Positions 25,964 through 34,245 of a DNA stretch of 64,000 nt are shown piece by piece. The stretch is from Burkholderiales bacterium RIFCSPHIGHO2_01_FULL_63_240 (lineage in GTDB: Bacteria; Pseudomonadota; Gammaproteobacteria; Burkholderiales; Burkholderiaceae_C): the NCBI GenBank assembly GCA_001770725.1, contig MERU01000004.1:248001-312000 (forward strand), given 5' to 3'. The notes below the pieces were generated by a model. That model was not told where the DNA came from. It made no database searches and saw only the letters and a list, made by a program, of their open reading frames with translations. The position numbers and the translations under genes were made by a program. How positions within the stretch are numbered: position 1 is the first letter of the stretch; every line of letters begins with the position of its first letter.

Positions 25964-26135
25964 CTTTCTATCTTAGATCACGCGCAGACTCCTGCTGCAC
26001 ACCCACAGGGTTTGAGTGGACGCGGCGGCACCTGCGAGCCACAAGCCCAAGCGGCTCGAATCACCCGTGCACTTCTAGTTCAACCACCAAGCCCGTTGCC
26101 CAGACTGCCGAGCTTAGGTCAACGGGCCATGCCGA

Positions 26136-26408
26136 TCATCTGAGATTGCAGCCCCCCGAACACATGGAGACCTTAGGACTGACCGATGTGCGCCGACGGC
26201 GCCAGGCCATCAGCACACTGCCTAAGGCCAACACCAGCAATACCCCACCAATCAGGACAAGCTCATCAGCACATGCAACCATGGATGCTCCGATTGCAGC
26301 AAGGGCGGTAGATCCTGCCGCCAGGGCAGCAGTACCACCAAGCAGGGGGACGGCACAGCAGGCAGCACATTCTGCTCCGACACCGACAGCGGCTTTCCAA
26401 GGTCTCAT
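26136..26408 (-). CDS. Small two-helix membrane protein with vicinal cysteines
   Basis: About 90 residues from MRPWKAAVGVG (ATG at 26408 with GGAAAGACTGAA before it). TM1 contains ECAACCAVPLLGG, a vicinal Cys pair at the membrane edge; TM2 is ADELVLIGGVLLVLALGSVLMAW; the tail ends MCSGGCNLR. This is reminiscent of the small mercury importers MerT/MerF, where a Cys pair in TM1 carries the metal, but similarity is not strong enough to name it. A MerR-type promoter with a perfect dyad lies 40 bases upstream. Confidence 0.6.
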   Translation of the reverse strand: MRPWKAAVGVGAECAACCAVPLLGGTAALAAGSTALAAIGASMVACADELVLIGGVLLVLALGSVLMAWRRRRTSVSPKVSMCSGGCNLR

Positions 26409-26447
26409 TTCAGTCTTTCCGTAAGTGAGCACGTCGCCCACATCACA

Positions 26448-26478
26448 ACGGTACGACCTCAAGCTACTTGAGATGCAA
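26448..26478 (-). promoter_or_regulatory. MerR-type promoter with CTCAAGTAGCTTGAG dyad
   Basis: On the minus strand TTGCAT, a 19-base spacer CTCAAGTAGCTTGAGGTCG and TACCGT. The spacer holds a perfect 6+3+6 dyad, different from the cadA-type dyad, so a different regulator is expected, most simply the adjacent MerR protein at 25505-25963. Confidence 0.75.
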
Positions 26479-26501
26479 GAGGTTTGTATGAAAATGCCGA
26501 C

Positions 26502-26834
26502 ATGGATTTGCTCAAAACCTTCCTGCTGTTTGTCGTCACGGCCATCGCCGAGATCCTTGGGTGCTACCTACCTTACCTTTGGCTTCACCAGGGCCGCTCG
26601 GCGTGGCTTTTGTTGCCAGCGGCGGCAAGTTTGGCCCTTTTTGCATGGCTACTGTCGCTGCACCCCAGCGCGGCTGGCCGCGTCTACGCCGCCTATGGCG
26701 GGGTCTACATCCTTGTGGCCATCGTGTGGTTAATGCTGGTCGACAAAGTCCAGCCAACAGCGACAGACTGGATCGGGGTAACCGTCAGCCTGTGTGGAAT
26801 GGCCATCATCATGTACGGCCCGCGGACAGACTGA
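26502..26834 (+). CDS. ynfA: YnfA/UPF0060 family membrane protein
   Basis: About 110 residues from [20 protein letters not shown]; the track start at 26484 is a TTG six codons upstream. The near-diagnostic family sequence [31 protein letters not shown] and MAIIMYGPR are present, with four transmembrane helices. YnfA proteins are small multidrug-resistance-like transporters of uncertain substrate. It diverges from the small Cys membrane protein, so one intergenic region may control both. Confidence 0.9.
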   Translation: MDLLKTFLLFVVTAIAEILGCYLPYLWLHQGRSAWLLLPAAASLALFAWLLSLHPSAAGRVYAAYGGVYILVAIVWLMLVDKVQPTATDWIGVTVSLCGMAIIMYGPRTD

Positions 26835-26883
26835 TCGTCCACAGAGAAAGCAGAGCCACATCCGATAGCAGTGATGACATCAG

Positions 26884-27192
26884 TTAGCTCCTGGCTCTGT
26901 ACAAAGTGCGGTATCCAACGTCGAGCAACGGTTCATCAAAAACGTCGAACAGATTTGAAGCGATGGCCAGCTTCTTGAGCGTGGCGTGGCCATGTCTGTC
27001 CTTCATGTGCGTGACCGCATCAGGCTCCTGTAGCCATGCAATGCGCCCCGCATCCGCGAGATAGGTCCATCCTTCGGCCCGCCGTCTTTGTGCAGCCACA
27101 TCGCTCAGGACCGCATCCAGACGGCTGTGCTGCAACAGGATCAACTCGAAGTGGCGCAAGCCCTCATCAGATGCGAAGAATGCGCCATGCAC
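26884..27192 (-). pseudogene. Probable C-terminal remnant with an OST-HTH/LOTUS-like domain
   Basis: 102 residues. EGWTYLADAGRIAWL followed by RHGHATLKKLAIASNLFDV resembles the GW..L..G.....YGY..L..LI.....FEV pattern of OST-HTH domains that end NYN-type RNA-binding proteins. No NYN part is visible and the neighbouring sequence is decayed, so a fragment is likely. The assignment is tentative. Confidence 0.35.
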
Positions 27193-27301
27193 TGGCCAAC
27201 ATCAAGCAACGCCTTGGAGAGCGAACGGAGATTTTCGTACATGGGCAACACCCTGCCCCGCTGATCATCGAGATACTTGGCTGCCTCGGCCACCTTCTCC
27301 T

Positions 27302-27720
27302 GTGGGCCAGGCTGGCCCTGCGCTATGTCAGACCATCGACCAGCATGGCGTCAAGACTGTTCTGAACCTGCGTGGCACGAATCATGGTCAACCTTGGTAC
27401 GACAGCGACGTGGCCATCACGGAAACCACCGGAGTCAGGCTTCTGGATGTGCCCCTGTCCGCCTACAGGGAGAACTGACACTTGAGCAGTCTCCTGATGA
27501 AGACATCGCCCACGCCCTTGTTGGTTCACTGTGCATCGGGTTCCGATCGAACAGGCCTGGAATTGAGTCGAGGGGCGCCGATCGCGGTGGCCAATGATGA
27601 GCTCTCGGCAAAGTATGGTCACTTTCCAACGCTGGAGTCAGATTCTGCGGCCATGGGCCGCAGCTGGACGAAGTACGCCGATTCTGGACAAACAAAGACG
27701 CCTTCGGCACTCTCGCCATA
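27302..27720 (+). pseudogene. Decayed tyrosine/dual-specificity phosphatase
   Basis: One frame reads ALCQTIDQHGVKTVLNLRG, then LLDVPLSAYREN, a TGA stop at 27476-27478, then continues in frame with LLMKTSP, the P-loop signature HCASGSDRTGL, and LSAKYGHFP. Intact relatives keep these parts in one chain with extra residues after the P-loop. The in-frame stop, the apparent deletion after DRTGL and the missing start show that it is inactive. Confidence 0.7.
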
Positions 27721-27753
27721 GGCCCAGCAAGTTGCTCGGCGCGGCAAAAGGAG

Positions 27754-27769
27754 ATGACAAAACTGTAAC
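27754..27769 (+). promoter_or_regulatory. CusR/CzcR-like box upstream of czcE
   Basis: ATGACAAAACTGTAAC compared with the CusR/CopR-type consensus ATGACAANNTTGTCAT agrees at 11 of 14 defined bases; the left half is perfect. It lies about 110 bases before the czcE-like start. Confidence 0.45.
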
Positions 27770-27879
27770 CAATCTGTACGGAGCGTGTCGGGCACGAACT
27801 TCTAGAGTCACCTCCAGGACATGCCGCTCAAGCCCATCAATCGATGTGCCGGTTGTCCCGGAACCAACTGGAGCTGATC

Positions 27880-28224
27880 ATGAATCATTGCCTGACCAAA
27901 ACCGCCTTCGTTCTCAGCCTCGCATTGTCTGCGGCCTTGGCGAGCGCCACGACGGATCGATCGACTACCCGCGACGGCAAGTCCATGTATGGCGCCATGT
28001 CCAGCCCATCCCAAGCAGTCAAGGTCGTCGATGTCGAATCCGCCAAGTTCGTCAACGTGGTCTGCGGCGAAACCGTCACTTTCCGCAGCGGCGACAAGAG
28101 CTTCAGCTGGAAGTTCGAGGTGCTCAACCATCAGGCCGTGGACCTGATGGCCGTGGCACCGAAGGGCTTCACTAACAAATCGCTGAAGGTCTACATCACC
28201 CCCAACCTGCACGAAAGCAATTGA
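27880..28224 (+). CDS. czcE: CzcE-like periplasmic metal-binding protein
   Basis: About 114 residues from MNHCLTKTAF (GGAGCTGATC before the ATG at 27880). Signal peptide ending ALASA, then a beta domain with FVNVVCGETVTFRSGDKSFSWKFEV, the characteristic CzcE stretch. CzcE is a periplasmic copper/zinc-binding protein encoded beside czcRS. Here it converges on czcS with 20 bases between stops. Confidence 0.8.
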   Translation: MNHCLTKTAFVLSLALSAALASATTDRSTTRDGKSMYGAMSSPSQAVKVVDVESAKFVNVVCGETVTFRSGDKSFSWKFEVLNHQAVDLMAVAPKGFTNKSLKVYITPNLHESN

Positions 28225-28244
28225 CGGAACGGGGCAGCGGCCCA

Positions 28245-29600
28245 TCACAAGGTTGGGCCAGGTCCAGCGGCGTCGGGCAACATCATCCCGATGCGGGTCA
28301 CGCCTGCGGCTGACTCCGCGAATGCATGGCCGCCATGCATTCGCGCGATGGCCGCCACGATGGACAAGCCAAGCCCATGGTTGCGATCCGCAGGGCTGCG
28401 CGCGGGATCGGCTCGGTAGAAGCGGTCGAACAACCTGGGCAGATGCTCCACACCGATGGTCGCCCCCTTGTTGTAGACGGCAATCCTCACCCAGCCGATT
28501 TTCTCGCGATCGATCTGGATCAACACCGATGACTCCGGTGAAGCGTAGCGCGTGGCATTGCCCAAGAGATTCGACAGCGCCCGCCGCAACAACGGGCCAT
28601 CCACCGTGGCGAAAGCATCGCCCGAGATCTTGGCAGTCAGCCCCGCGTCAAGGAGCGCCGCCTCATGAAACTCGATCACCTCTTCCGCCAAGACACTAAG
28701 GCAAGGCGTCCATTCGCGCCGCGCAGGCCCACCACGTTCGGCATTGGACAGAAACAGCATGTCGCCGACGATACTGGCAAGACTGCGTAGCTCTTCTAGA
28801 TTGGATGCCAATGCCTCTCTGAGATCATCGGCACTTCGAGGTTTGCGCAACGCCAACTCACAGCTGCTGATCAACGTCGCCAGCGGCGTGTTCAGTTCGT
28901 GTGCCACATCGGCATTGAAGGCCTCCATCTGCTTGTAGGCAACGCCAAGGCGGTCCAGCAAGGCATTGAACTGCTGAATCAAGGGTTGCAGTTCGTAGGC
29001 CTGACCCGCGCCGTCCAGGCGTCGTTCCAGGTCCGTGGCCGTGACGAGTCCGGTCTGCTCGACAAGCTTGTGCAGTGGCGCCAGACCCAGGCGAACCAGC
29101 ATGAACCCTCCGACGGAAACCGCCAGGGCACCCACCAGCGCCGCGACCGCCAGCGTCCACGCCAGGCGGGCGAGCAAGGCGTCATCCATGCGTTTGTCCA
29201 GTACCAAGATGGCCCGAGCCATTCCGCCATCTTCAGACCGCACTTTGATGTCGAACGCCCTGCTCTTGATCTCATTTGGACCGGCCCGCCATGAAGATGT
29301 CTCAAAAAGCACTTGGCCATCACGCCCCATCAAGCGCAAAGAAAGTTCGTCATGCCCTGCCAGAAAGCTGCCAAGCACTTGACGCACATCAGCCAGGTCC
29401 CGCTCACCGTCGCTGCCTGCAAGCAGGTGTTCGACGGTGTTCTGCTTCTGTGACAGCGCTTCATCCTGCCGCTCGGACACCGTCAGCGCGAACAGCACGT
29501 ACACCACCACGCAAACCAGGCCAAGGCCCAGCATGGTCTGGAGCGCCAACCAGCGTGACAGCCGCCCCCGAAGGCTGGCCGTCGTGACAATGTCGCTCAC
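28245..29600 (-). CDS. czcS: Heavy-metal sensor histidine kinase CzcS/CopS-like
   Basis: 451 residues: TM1 near residues 20-40, a periplasmic sensor of about 120 residues, TM2 ([21 protein letters not shown]), a HAMP region, H-box [17 protein letters not shown]-box [12 protein letters not shown] and G-box [18 protein letters not shown]. This is the IrlB/CusS/CzcS heavy-metal kinase family. It overlaps czcR by four bases, so the two are translationally coupled. A metal (Zn, Cd, Co or Cu) should be the periplasmic signal; which one is not readable. Confidence 0.92.
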   Translation of the reverse strand: MSDIVTTASLRGRLSRWLALQTMLGLGLVCVVVYVLFALTVSERQDEALSQKQNTVEHLLAGSDGERDLADVRQVLGSFLAGHDELSLRLMGRDGQVLFETSSWRAGPNEIKSRAFDIKVRSEDGGMARAILVLDKRMDDALLARLAWTLAVAALVGALAVSVGGFMLVRLGLAPLHKLVEQTGLVTATDLERRLDGAGQAYELQPLIQQFNALLDRLGVAYKQMEAFNADVAHELNTPLATLISSCELALRKPRSADDLREALASNLEELRSLASIVGDMLFLSNAERGGPARREWTPCLSVLAEEVIEFHEAALLDAGLTAKISGDAFATVDGPLLRRALSNLLGNATRYASPESSVLIQIDREKIGWVRIAVYNKGATIGVEHLPRLFDRFYRADPARSPADRNHGLGLSIVAAIARMHGGHAFAESAAGVTRIGMMLPDAAGPGPTL

Positions 29601-30283
29601 GGCTCGCGAACCTCCAGCACGTAGCCCATCCCGCGCACCGTGTGCAACAACGGTCTCTCAAAAGGCTGATCCAGCTTGGAGCGCAGGCGACGAATGGCCA
29701 CCTCCACGACATTGGTCTCGCTGTCGAAGTGCATGTCCCAGACCTGCTCGGCCAATTCGGTACGCGACAGCACTTCGCCCTGGCGTCGCAGCAGCAGGCT
29801 CAGCAGGTTGAACTCCTTAGCCGTGAGGTCGAGCCGCTGCCCAGATCGCGTGGCTTTTCGACGAAGCAGATCCGCATCCAGATCGGCCACCTTCAAAACC
29901 GTCGGCTCGCCAGCATTTCGCTGCCCGCCCGACCGTCTGAGCAGAACCTGGATGCGCGCAACCAATTCCGAAAACGCGAACGGTTTGACGAGGTAATCGT
30001 CCGCTCCGCCTTGAAGGCCTTTGACACGGTCTTCGACCTGTCCGCGGGCCGTCAACATGAGCACCGGCGTCTGTTTGCTTTGCCGCAGAGCAGCGAGCAC
30101 TGCCAGGCCGTCGATGCCGGGGAGCATGCCATCCAGGACGAGAAGGTCATAGTCGATCTCGATCGCCATGTGCAAGCCGTCAATGCCGCTGTTGGCCACG
30201 TCGACCACATAGCCTTCCTCGCAGAGACCCTTGCGAAGGTACTCGGCCATCTTGACGCTGTCTTCGATCACCAGAATTTTCAT
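29597..30283 (-). CDS. czcR: OmpR-family response regulator CzcR/CopR-like
   Basis: About 228 residues from [16 protein letters not shown] (ATG at 30283; the track start is 17 codons upstream). Receiver with acid pair ED, phospho-Asp in [10 protein letters not shown], Thr in MLTARG and Lys in VKPF; C-terminal winged helix with [25 protein letters not shown] and [10 protein letters not shown]. Its partner is the overlapping czcS. A CusR-like dyad lies between it and the divergent His-rich gene. Confidence 0.93.
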   Translation of the reverse strand: MKILVIEDSVKMAEYLRKGLCEEGYVVDVANSGIDGLHMAIEIDYDLLVLDGMLPGIDGLAVLAALRQSKQTPVLMLTARGQVEDRVKGLQGGADDYLVKPFAFSELVARIQVLLRRSGGQRNAGEPTVLKVADLDADLLRRKATRSGQRLDLTAKEFNLLSLLLRRQGEVLSRTELAEQVWDMHFDSETNVVEVAIRRLRSKLDQPFERPLLHTVRGMGYVLEVREP

Positions 30284-30316
30284 GCGTTTGATTGTTAAAT
30301 GGCTGTTACACAAGGA

Positions 30317-30336
30317 AGATGACGAATTTGTCATCT
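30317..30336. promoter_or_regulatory. CusR/CzcR-type operator between czcR and His-rich gene
   Basis: AGATGAC-GAATTT-GTCATCT. The inner 16 bases ATGACGAATTTGTCAT match the CusR-type consensus ATGACAANNTTGTCAT with one mismatch. Position between divergent genes suggests autoregulation and control of 30403. Confidence 0.75.
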
Positions 30337-30402
30337 TTGAGTTGGCCTTCTGTCGCCTGCATCTGCATAGGCTTTCACCTCCATAACCTTCAAGGACTGA
30401 AG

Positions 30403-30792
30403 ATGAGAAAAGTGAACAGCCTGATTGCCTGCTCGATCCTGGCCATCAGCGCCAGCGCCTTTGCGGCGGACGGACACGAACACGGGCACGAACATGACCC
30501 GCTGCACGGCGGCGTGGTGGTGGAAGCCAACGAAATGGACTTCGAACTGGTGGCCAAGGCCGACCTGATCAGCCTGTACGTGCGCGATCACGGCAAGGCG
30601 GTCAAGATGCAAGGTGCCAGCGGCAAACTGACCCTCATCAAGGGCGCCGACAAAAACGAAGTGCAACTCGCGCCAGCAGGTGACAAGCTGGAAGCCAAAG
30701 GCACCTTCGATGTGAGCGCGGGCGCCAAGGCGGTGGCTGTCGTGACGCTGCCTGGCAAGAAGCCCGTCTCTGTTCGCTTTGTGCTGAAGTGA
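30403..30792 (+). CDS. His-rich periplasmic metal-binding protein, copy B
   Basis: About 129 residues from [11 protein letters not shown] (ATG at 30403; longer ORF start rejected because it overlaps the operator). Signal to SASAFA, then [42 protein letters not shown] and an end [11 protein letters not shown]. It is closely related to the protein at 7498-7899 in the last RND operon of cluster A. Probably a periplasmic metal buffer under CzcR control. Confidence 0.75.
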   Translation: MRKVNSLIACSILAISASAFAADGHEHGHEHDPLHGGVVVEANEMDFELVAKADLISLYVRDHGKAVKMQGASGKLTLIKGADKNEVQLAPAGDKLEAKGTFDVSAGAKAVAVVTLPGKKPVSVRFVLK

Positions 30793-30799
30793 TGCAAAC

Positions 30800-30834
30800 C
30801 CCCGAGGCTGGCCGATGACTCGGCTGCTTCGGGG
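30800..30834. terminator. Imperfect hairpin between convergent genes
   Basis: CCCCGA at 30800 pairs with TCGGGG at 30829-30834, with further internal G-C pairs. It sits between the stops of the His-rich gene and the minus-strand sulfatase. No T run, so termination is only probable. Confidence 0.4.
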
Positions 30835-30866
30835 CGAGCGCAGGTCCTGATGCATCCGCTGCCAGA

Positions 30867-32807
30867 TCATTGCTGATGGGGGCAATTGGGCAGCTTCAAT
30901 GCCCCCAGTTTGAAGGACCTCGATGCCGTCTGGTAGTAGGCGATCGCCTCATTCAACAGTACCGGATCCACTGCTTTGGGCGTCGTCTCCAGCGTCCGAG
31001 GATCGACCCTGTAGCTCTCCACCCGTTGCCGAGGCAGCAACACCGTGAGCGTGTTGCTTCGCAGGTAGCCAAGCGACTGATAGTTGCTGACGAAGACCCT
31101 TCTCAACGGCTCCTCTTCTTCGAAGAGACAGCGTCCAAAGAAGTAGTCGGCCCCCTTTTTCTCCAATAGCTCGACGATCGTGGGGGCCAGGTCCAACTGG
31201 CTGACCAGCGGTTCGTATACACCTGGCTTCAGCAGATCAGGCGCGAAGAAAATCAAAGGGATTCTGTAGCCATCCAGTGGCAACTTGGTCTTTCCCGCCA
31301 CTGACGCACCATGGTCGGCGACGATGATGAACAGGGTGTCCTTGAACCAGGGTTGCGTACGCGCCCTGTCGATGAAGTCGCCGATCGCGAAATCGGTGTA
31401 CTTGACGGCGCCGACTCGCCCACCGGGTGACGGGATGTCGATGCGGCCGGCGGGATAGGTGTAAGGGCGGTGGTTGGACGTTGTCATGATGTGCGCAAAA
31501 AAAGGATTGCTTTGCGCCCTTCCCTCATCCAGCGTGCTCAAGGTCTGGCTGAACAGCACCTCGTCCGCCACCCCCCAGACGTTTTCGAAGACGATGGTGC
31601 GCTTGTCCATGTCCGTCCTGTCGATCACCTTGTAGCCGTTGCCCCCGAAATAGGCATTCATGTTGTCGAAGTAGCCGTACCCGCCGTAGAAAAAGTAGGG
31701 CTTTAAGCCTTGAGAGCCAAGCACTTCTCCCAGCGTGGCGAGGTGCTCGTTCTGAGGTCGGCGGACAATGGCTTGCCCGGGGACGGGGGGCGTTCCCAAC
31801 GACAACGCTTCCAACCCCCTGACCGTGCGCGTTCCCGTGGCATAGGCGTGCGAGAACAGCAGTCCTTGCTTGGCGATCGCATCGAGCCGGGGCGTCAACC
31901 CTCGCGAGTCGCCGTATGCGCCAAGAAATGAAGCCGAGAGGCTTTCCACCGAGATCAGCACCACGTTCCGTGGACGCCGGGTGAAGGGCCATGCGTGGTT
32001 TGCGGCGCCCTTCAATGCCTGAGCGGAAAGATCGGACAGCGGTCTGCGCTGCATCCCCATGGTTTGAAGAATGCGGTCCGCCTCGCTTTGCGGCATTGTT
32101 CGATAAAAGCGATCGAAATCCAGCTCGTTCCGCCGCATGGCCGCCGCCAGCGTGAACAGACCGTTCCCGGAGATCTCGTCCGCATAGGCGTTGCCTGCCC
32201 CTTCCATCTGGTCCACGCTGACCGTGAACCCCGCGATCACGGGCAGAACCACACCCGCTGCCACCAGCTTGGCGCGCTGGATGCGCGTGATCTTGACGTT
32301 GTCCATGTTTCGAACGGCGCCCCGCAAGAACCAGACAATGAGACCAGCCACCACTGCGATGGCCGCCAAGACGGTTGGAACAGGATAGGACTGCCGGATG
32401 TTGCCGATCACCTCCTGCGTGTAGAGCAGGTAGTCGACCGCGATGAAGTTGAACCGTGTTGAAAATTCCAGCCAGAAGGTGACCTCCGCTCCGATGCCAA
32501 ACAGCATGACGAAGACAGAAAACCACAGCCACTTGAGCCGAAGCGTTTTATGCCAAAAGCTGGTTCGCCAACGATTGGGCAGCACCGCCTCGTAAAGGCA
32601 AACCGGTGCAACCAGGAAGGCCAGCGTTGCCAAATCGAACAGAAGTCCCTTGGCAAGCACATAGGGCCAGAGATCGATGCCGACCTGCCCCGCATCCAGC
32701 GTGATCAGCAGGCCGATGCGCAGGCAGGTGAAGGCAGTCAACCAGATGATGGCGACCAGCCAGGGAACGCCCATGGACCTGAAAGCATTCGTGGGAACTG
32801 AAAACAT
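30867..32807 (-). CDS. LTA synthase-like membrane sulfatase-family phosphotransferase
   Basis: 646 residues: five N-terminal transmembrane helices (to about residue 170), then a large periplasmic alkaline-phosphatase-fold domain. Sulfatase/LtaS landmarks are VVLISVESLSASFLGAYG, ATGTRTVRGLEALSLG (with the candidate Thr nucleophile), HIMTTSNHRPY and FIIVADHGAS. In Gram-negatives such enzymes move phosphoglycerol or phosphoethanolamine groups on envelope glycans. Its presence inside a metal cluster suggests envelope modification as an accessory defence, but this is inference. The start at 32807 is followed by a 216-base upstream gap. Confidence 0.85.
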   Translation of the reverse strand: MFSVPTNAFRSMGVPWLVAIIWLTAFTCLRIGLLITLDAGQVGIDLWPYVLAKGLLFDLATLAFLVAPVCLYEAVLPNRWRTSFWHKTLRLKWLWFSVFVMLFGIGAEVTFWLEFSTRFNFIAVDYLLYTQEVIGNIRQSYPVPTVLAAIAVVAGLIVWFLRGAVRNMDNVKITRIQRAKLVAAGVVLPVIAGFTVSVDQMEGAGNAYADEISGNGLFTLAAAMRRNELDFDRFYRTMPQSEADRILQTMGMQRRPLSDLSAQALKGAANHAWPFTRRPRNVVLISVESLSASFLGAYGDSRGLTPRLDAIAKQGLLFSHAYATGTRTVRGLEALSLGTPPVPGQAIVRRPQNEHLATLGEVLGSQGLKPYFFYGGYGYFDNMNAYFGGNGYKVIDRTDMDKRTIVFENVWGVADEVLFSQTLSTLDEGRAQSNPFFAHIMTTSNHRPYTYPAGRIDIPSPGGRVGAVKYTDFAIGDFIDRARTQPWFKDTLFIIVADHGASVAGKTKLPLDGYRIPLIFFAPDLLKPGVYEPLVSQLDLAPTIVELLEKKGADYFFGRCLFEEEEPLRRVFVSNYQSLGYLRSNTLTVLLPRQRVESYRVDPRTLETTPKAVDPVLLNEAIAYYQTASRSFKLGALKLPNCPHQQ

Positions 32808-33023
32808 CTAAGGTGATCCTGATGTGTGTCGGGCGGGTATCGACCCTATTCCCAACACGTCTGACAAATGAACGAAGACGTGATCGTTTCAAGTTGAATG
32901 GCGATGGCTCACGCCACCGATGCCAATTGCTTGCCTCGGTAAGTTGCCTGTAATGCATCTCAGCAAAAGACGCGACGACAATCTCGCCATGCTTTGACCG
33001 ACCTCACAGGCATATCCGCGAGA

Positions 33024-33533
33024 TCAATATCGAAGTGCGTCCCGTTCCTTGATCAATTTGTCCAACTTGCGCTGGGCCTGCTCCGTCTCCGAAGCCAACG
33101 AGCGCTGACGGCGGCCATACTGTGAAGAAAATCTACGGCCTTGCCGATCCCCCTCTACGATCTGGCGCCCGGCCTCCTGATCGGACCGACGGCCCCTGAG
33201 CTCTTCGTAGGCACTGGCAATCTGGTTGTCCAGATCCTTCAGCCGAAGAGATCGCGCAGTAGCGTCTTTCAGCAACTGCTCTCGCGTCATCGCAAGCGCG
33301 CGTTGCGCCGCCTCGGCCTGCTGCGGATCAGCCGGGTGAGGTTCGACAGATATCGCGTAAGACCGCTTCGCCTTTGCCTCGGGTTCGTCGCCATACACGA
33401 CCTGCCCATTGGGCATGATCGACTTGTAGAGGATGTGTTCCTCGGCCCAACAGTAAGGGGTCATGCAGAGACATGCCAGCGCGATCAAGCTGCTGGCGAG
33501 ATGTCCAGGCACGCTTCGCATTGAATTGCTCAT
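33024..33533 (-). CDS. DUF4124-like periplasmic coiled-coil protein
   Basis: About 169 residues from MSNSMRSVPG; AAGGAGCTTGTGG precedes the ATG at 33533 (track start is a TTG two codons earlier). Signal peptide to CWAEE, then YKSIMPNGQVVYGDEPE, the N-terminal pattern of DUF4124 domains, and a long charged coiled coil (residues about 65-165). Role unknown. Same strand as, and probably downstream in, the czcICBA operon. Confidence 0.7.
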   Translation of the reverse strand: MSNSMRSVPGHLASSLIALACLCMTPYCWAEEHILYKSIMPNGQVVYGDEPEAKAKRSYAISVEPHPADPQQAEAAQRALAMTREQLLKDATARSLRLKDLDNQIASAYEELRGRRSDQEAGRQIVEGDRQGRRFSSQYGRRQRSLASETEQAQRKLDKLIKERDALRY

Positions 33534-33609
33534 CCACAAGCTCCTTCTTCATTTCTCGCCATTGCAAAAGCTCGCGTGTTCAGACGCGCTATGCAGTCGA
33601 ACCGCCAGA

Positions 33610-34245
33610 TCAGGGAACCGTGCCTTCGCCACCAGTTTTAGTCGGTGACGGAACCGTACGATCCAGCGCGCGCAGAATCCGGCTTTCGTCGATCAGCGCA
33701 CGCCCTTCCTGCCGCGACAAGCGAACAAGGTCGAATCTCTTCCCATACCTTCCACGCCTGCGTACTTCCAGCACAACGACATCACCTGCTCGCAGTTCCA
33801 GGGGAATGGTCGCGTCCACCCCCTCCTGAATGCGAACTTCGTGAAGCCCCGGCGAAACGTCCACGGCAACGACCGAATAGGGGATGAGGCTTTCCAGCGG
33901 CTGCCCATTCAACCCCAAAGGCACCAGCCCTTGGATGTCGCCGTCCCGCGCTCGAACGATCACCACCCGCCCCGCATCCGGCCGCAATGCCAGGTTGCGC
34001 ACCTTGGCCGCGTCGGCGGACTTCGGCGATGGCCCCGGCACGCAAGTTCTCGTCTTGAGCATGGTGAAACATATGGGCTTCAGCCGCTTGGCCTCATCCC
34101 TCTCGGCGAGGGCACAGCCTTGCAACACCGCGGCGGACAGCCCCAGCAAGACCATGCCGGGCGCAGAGAACATCGCGCAAGGGAAGGCGCACGCGTTTCC
34201 CTCACCGGGCCAAAGCCGGGGCCACCGGCCCCATGCTTTGGTCAT
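33610..34245 (-). CDS. Lipoprotein following czcA
   Basis: 211 residues if started at the ATG overlapping the czcA stop (ATGA), which has GGAGCGATTGC before it. A lipobox LQGC occurs at about residue 44 after MVLLGLSAAV, so the N-terminus is unusually long; an internal ATG at 34173 would give a normal lipoprotein signal but has no clear ribosome site. A small beta domain (LHEVRIQEGVDATIPLELRAGDVVVLEVRR) follows. No family name; probably an envelope accessory of the pump. Confidence 0.65.
   Translation of the reverse strand: MTKAWGRWPRLWPGEGNACAFPCAMFSAPGMVLLGLSAAVLQGCALAERDEAKRLKPICFTMLKTRTCVPGPSPKSADAAKVRNLALRPDAGRVVIVRARDGDIQGLVPLGLNGQPLESLIPYSVVAVDVSPGLHEVRIQEGVDATIPLELRAGDVVVLEVRRRGRYGKRFDLVRLSRQEGRALIDESRILRALDRTVPSPTKTGGEGTVP

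Noticed and set aside
28239-28259. GGCCCA/TGGGCC hairpin as czcE terminator
   Set aside because: Only six pairs with a nine-base loop, no T run, and it overlaps the czcS 3' end; too weak to call.
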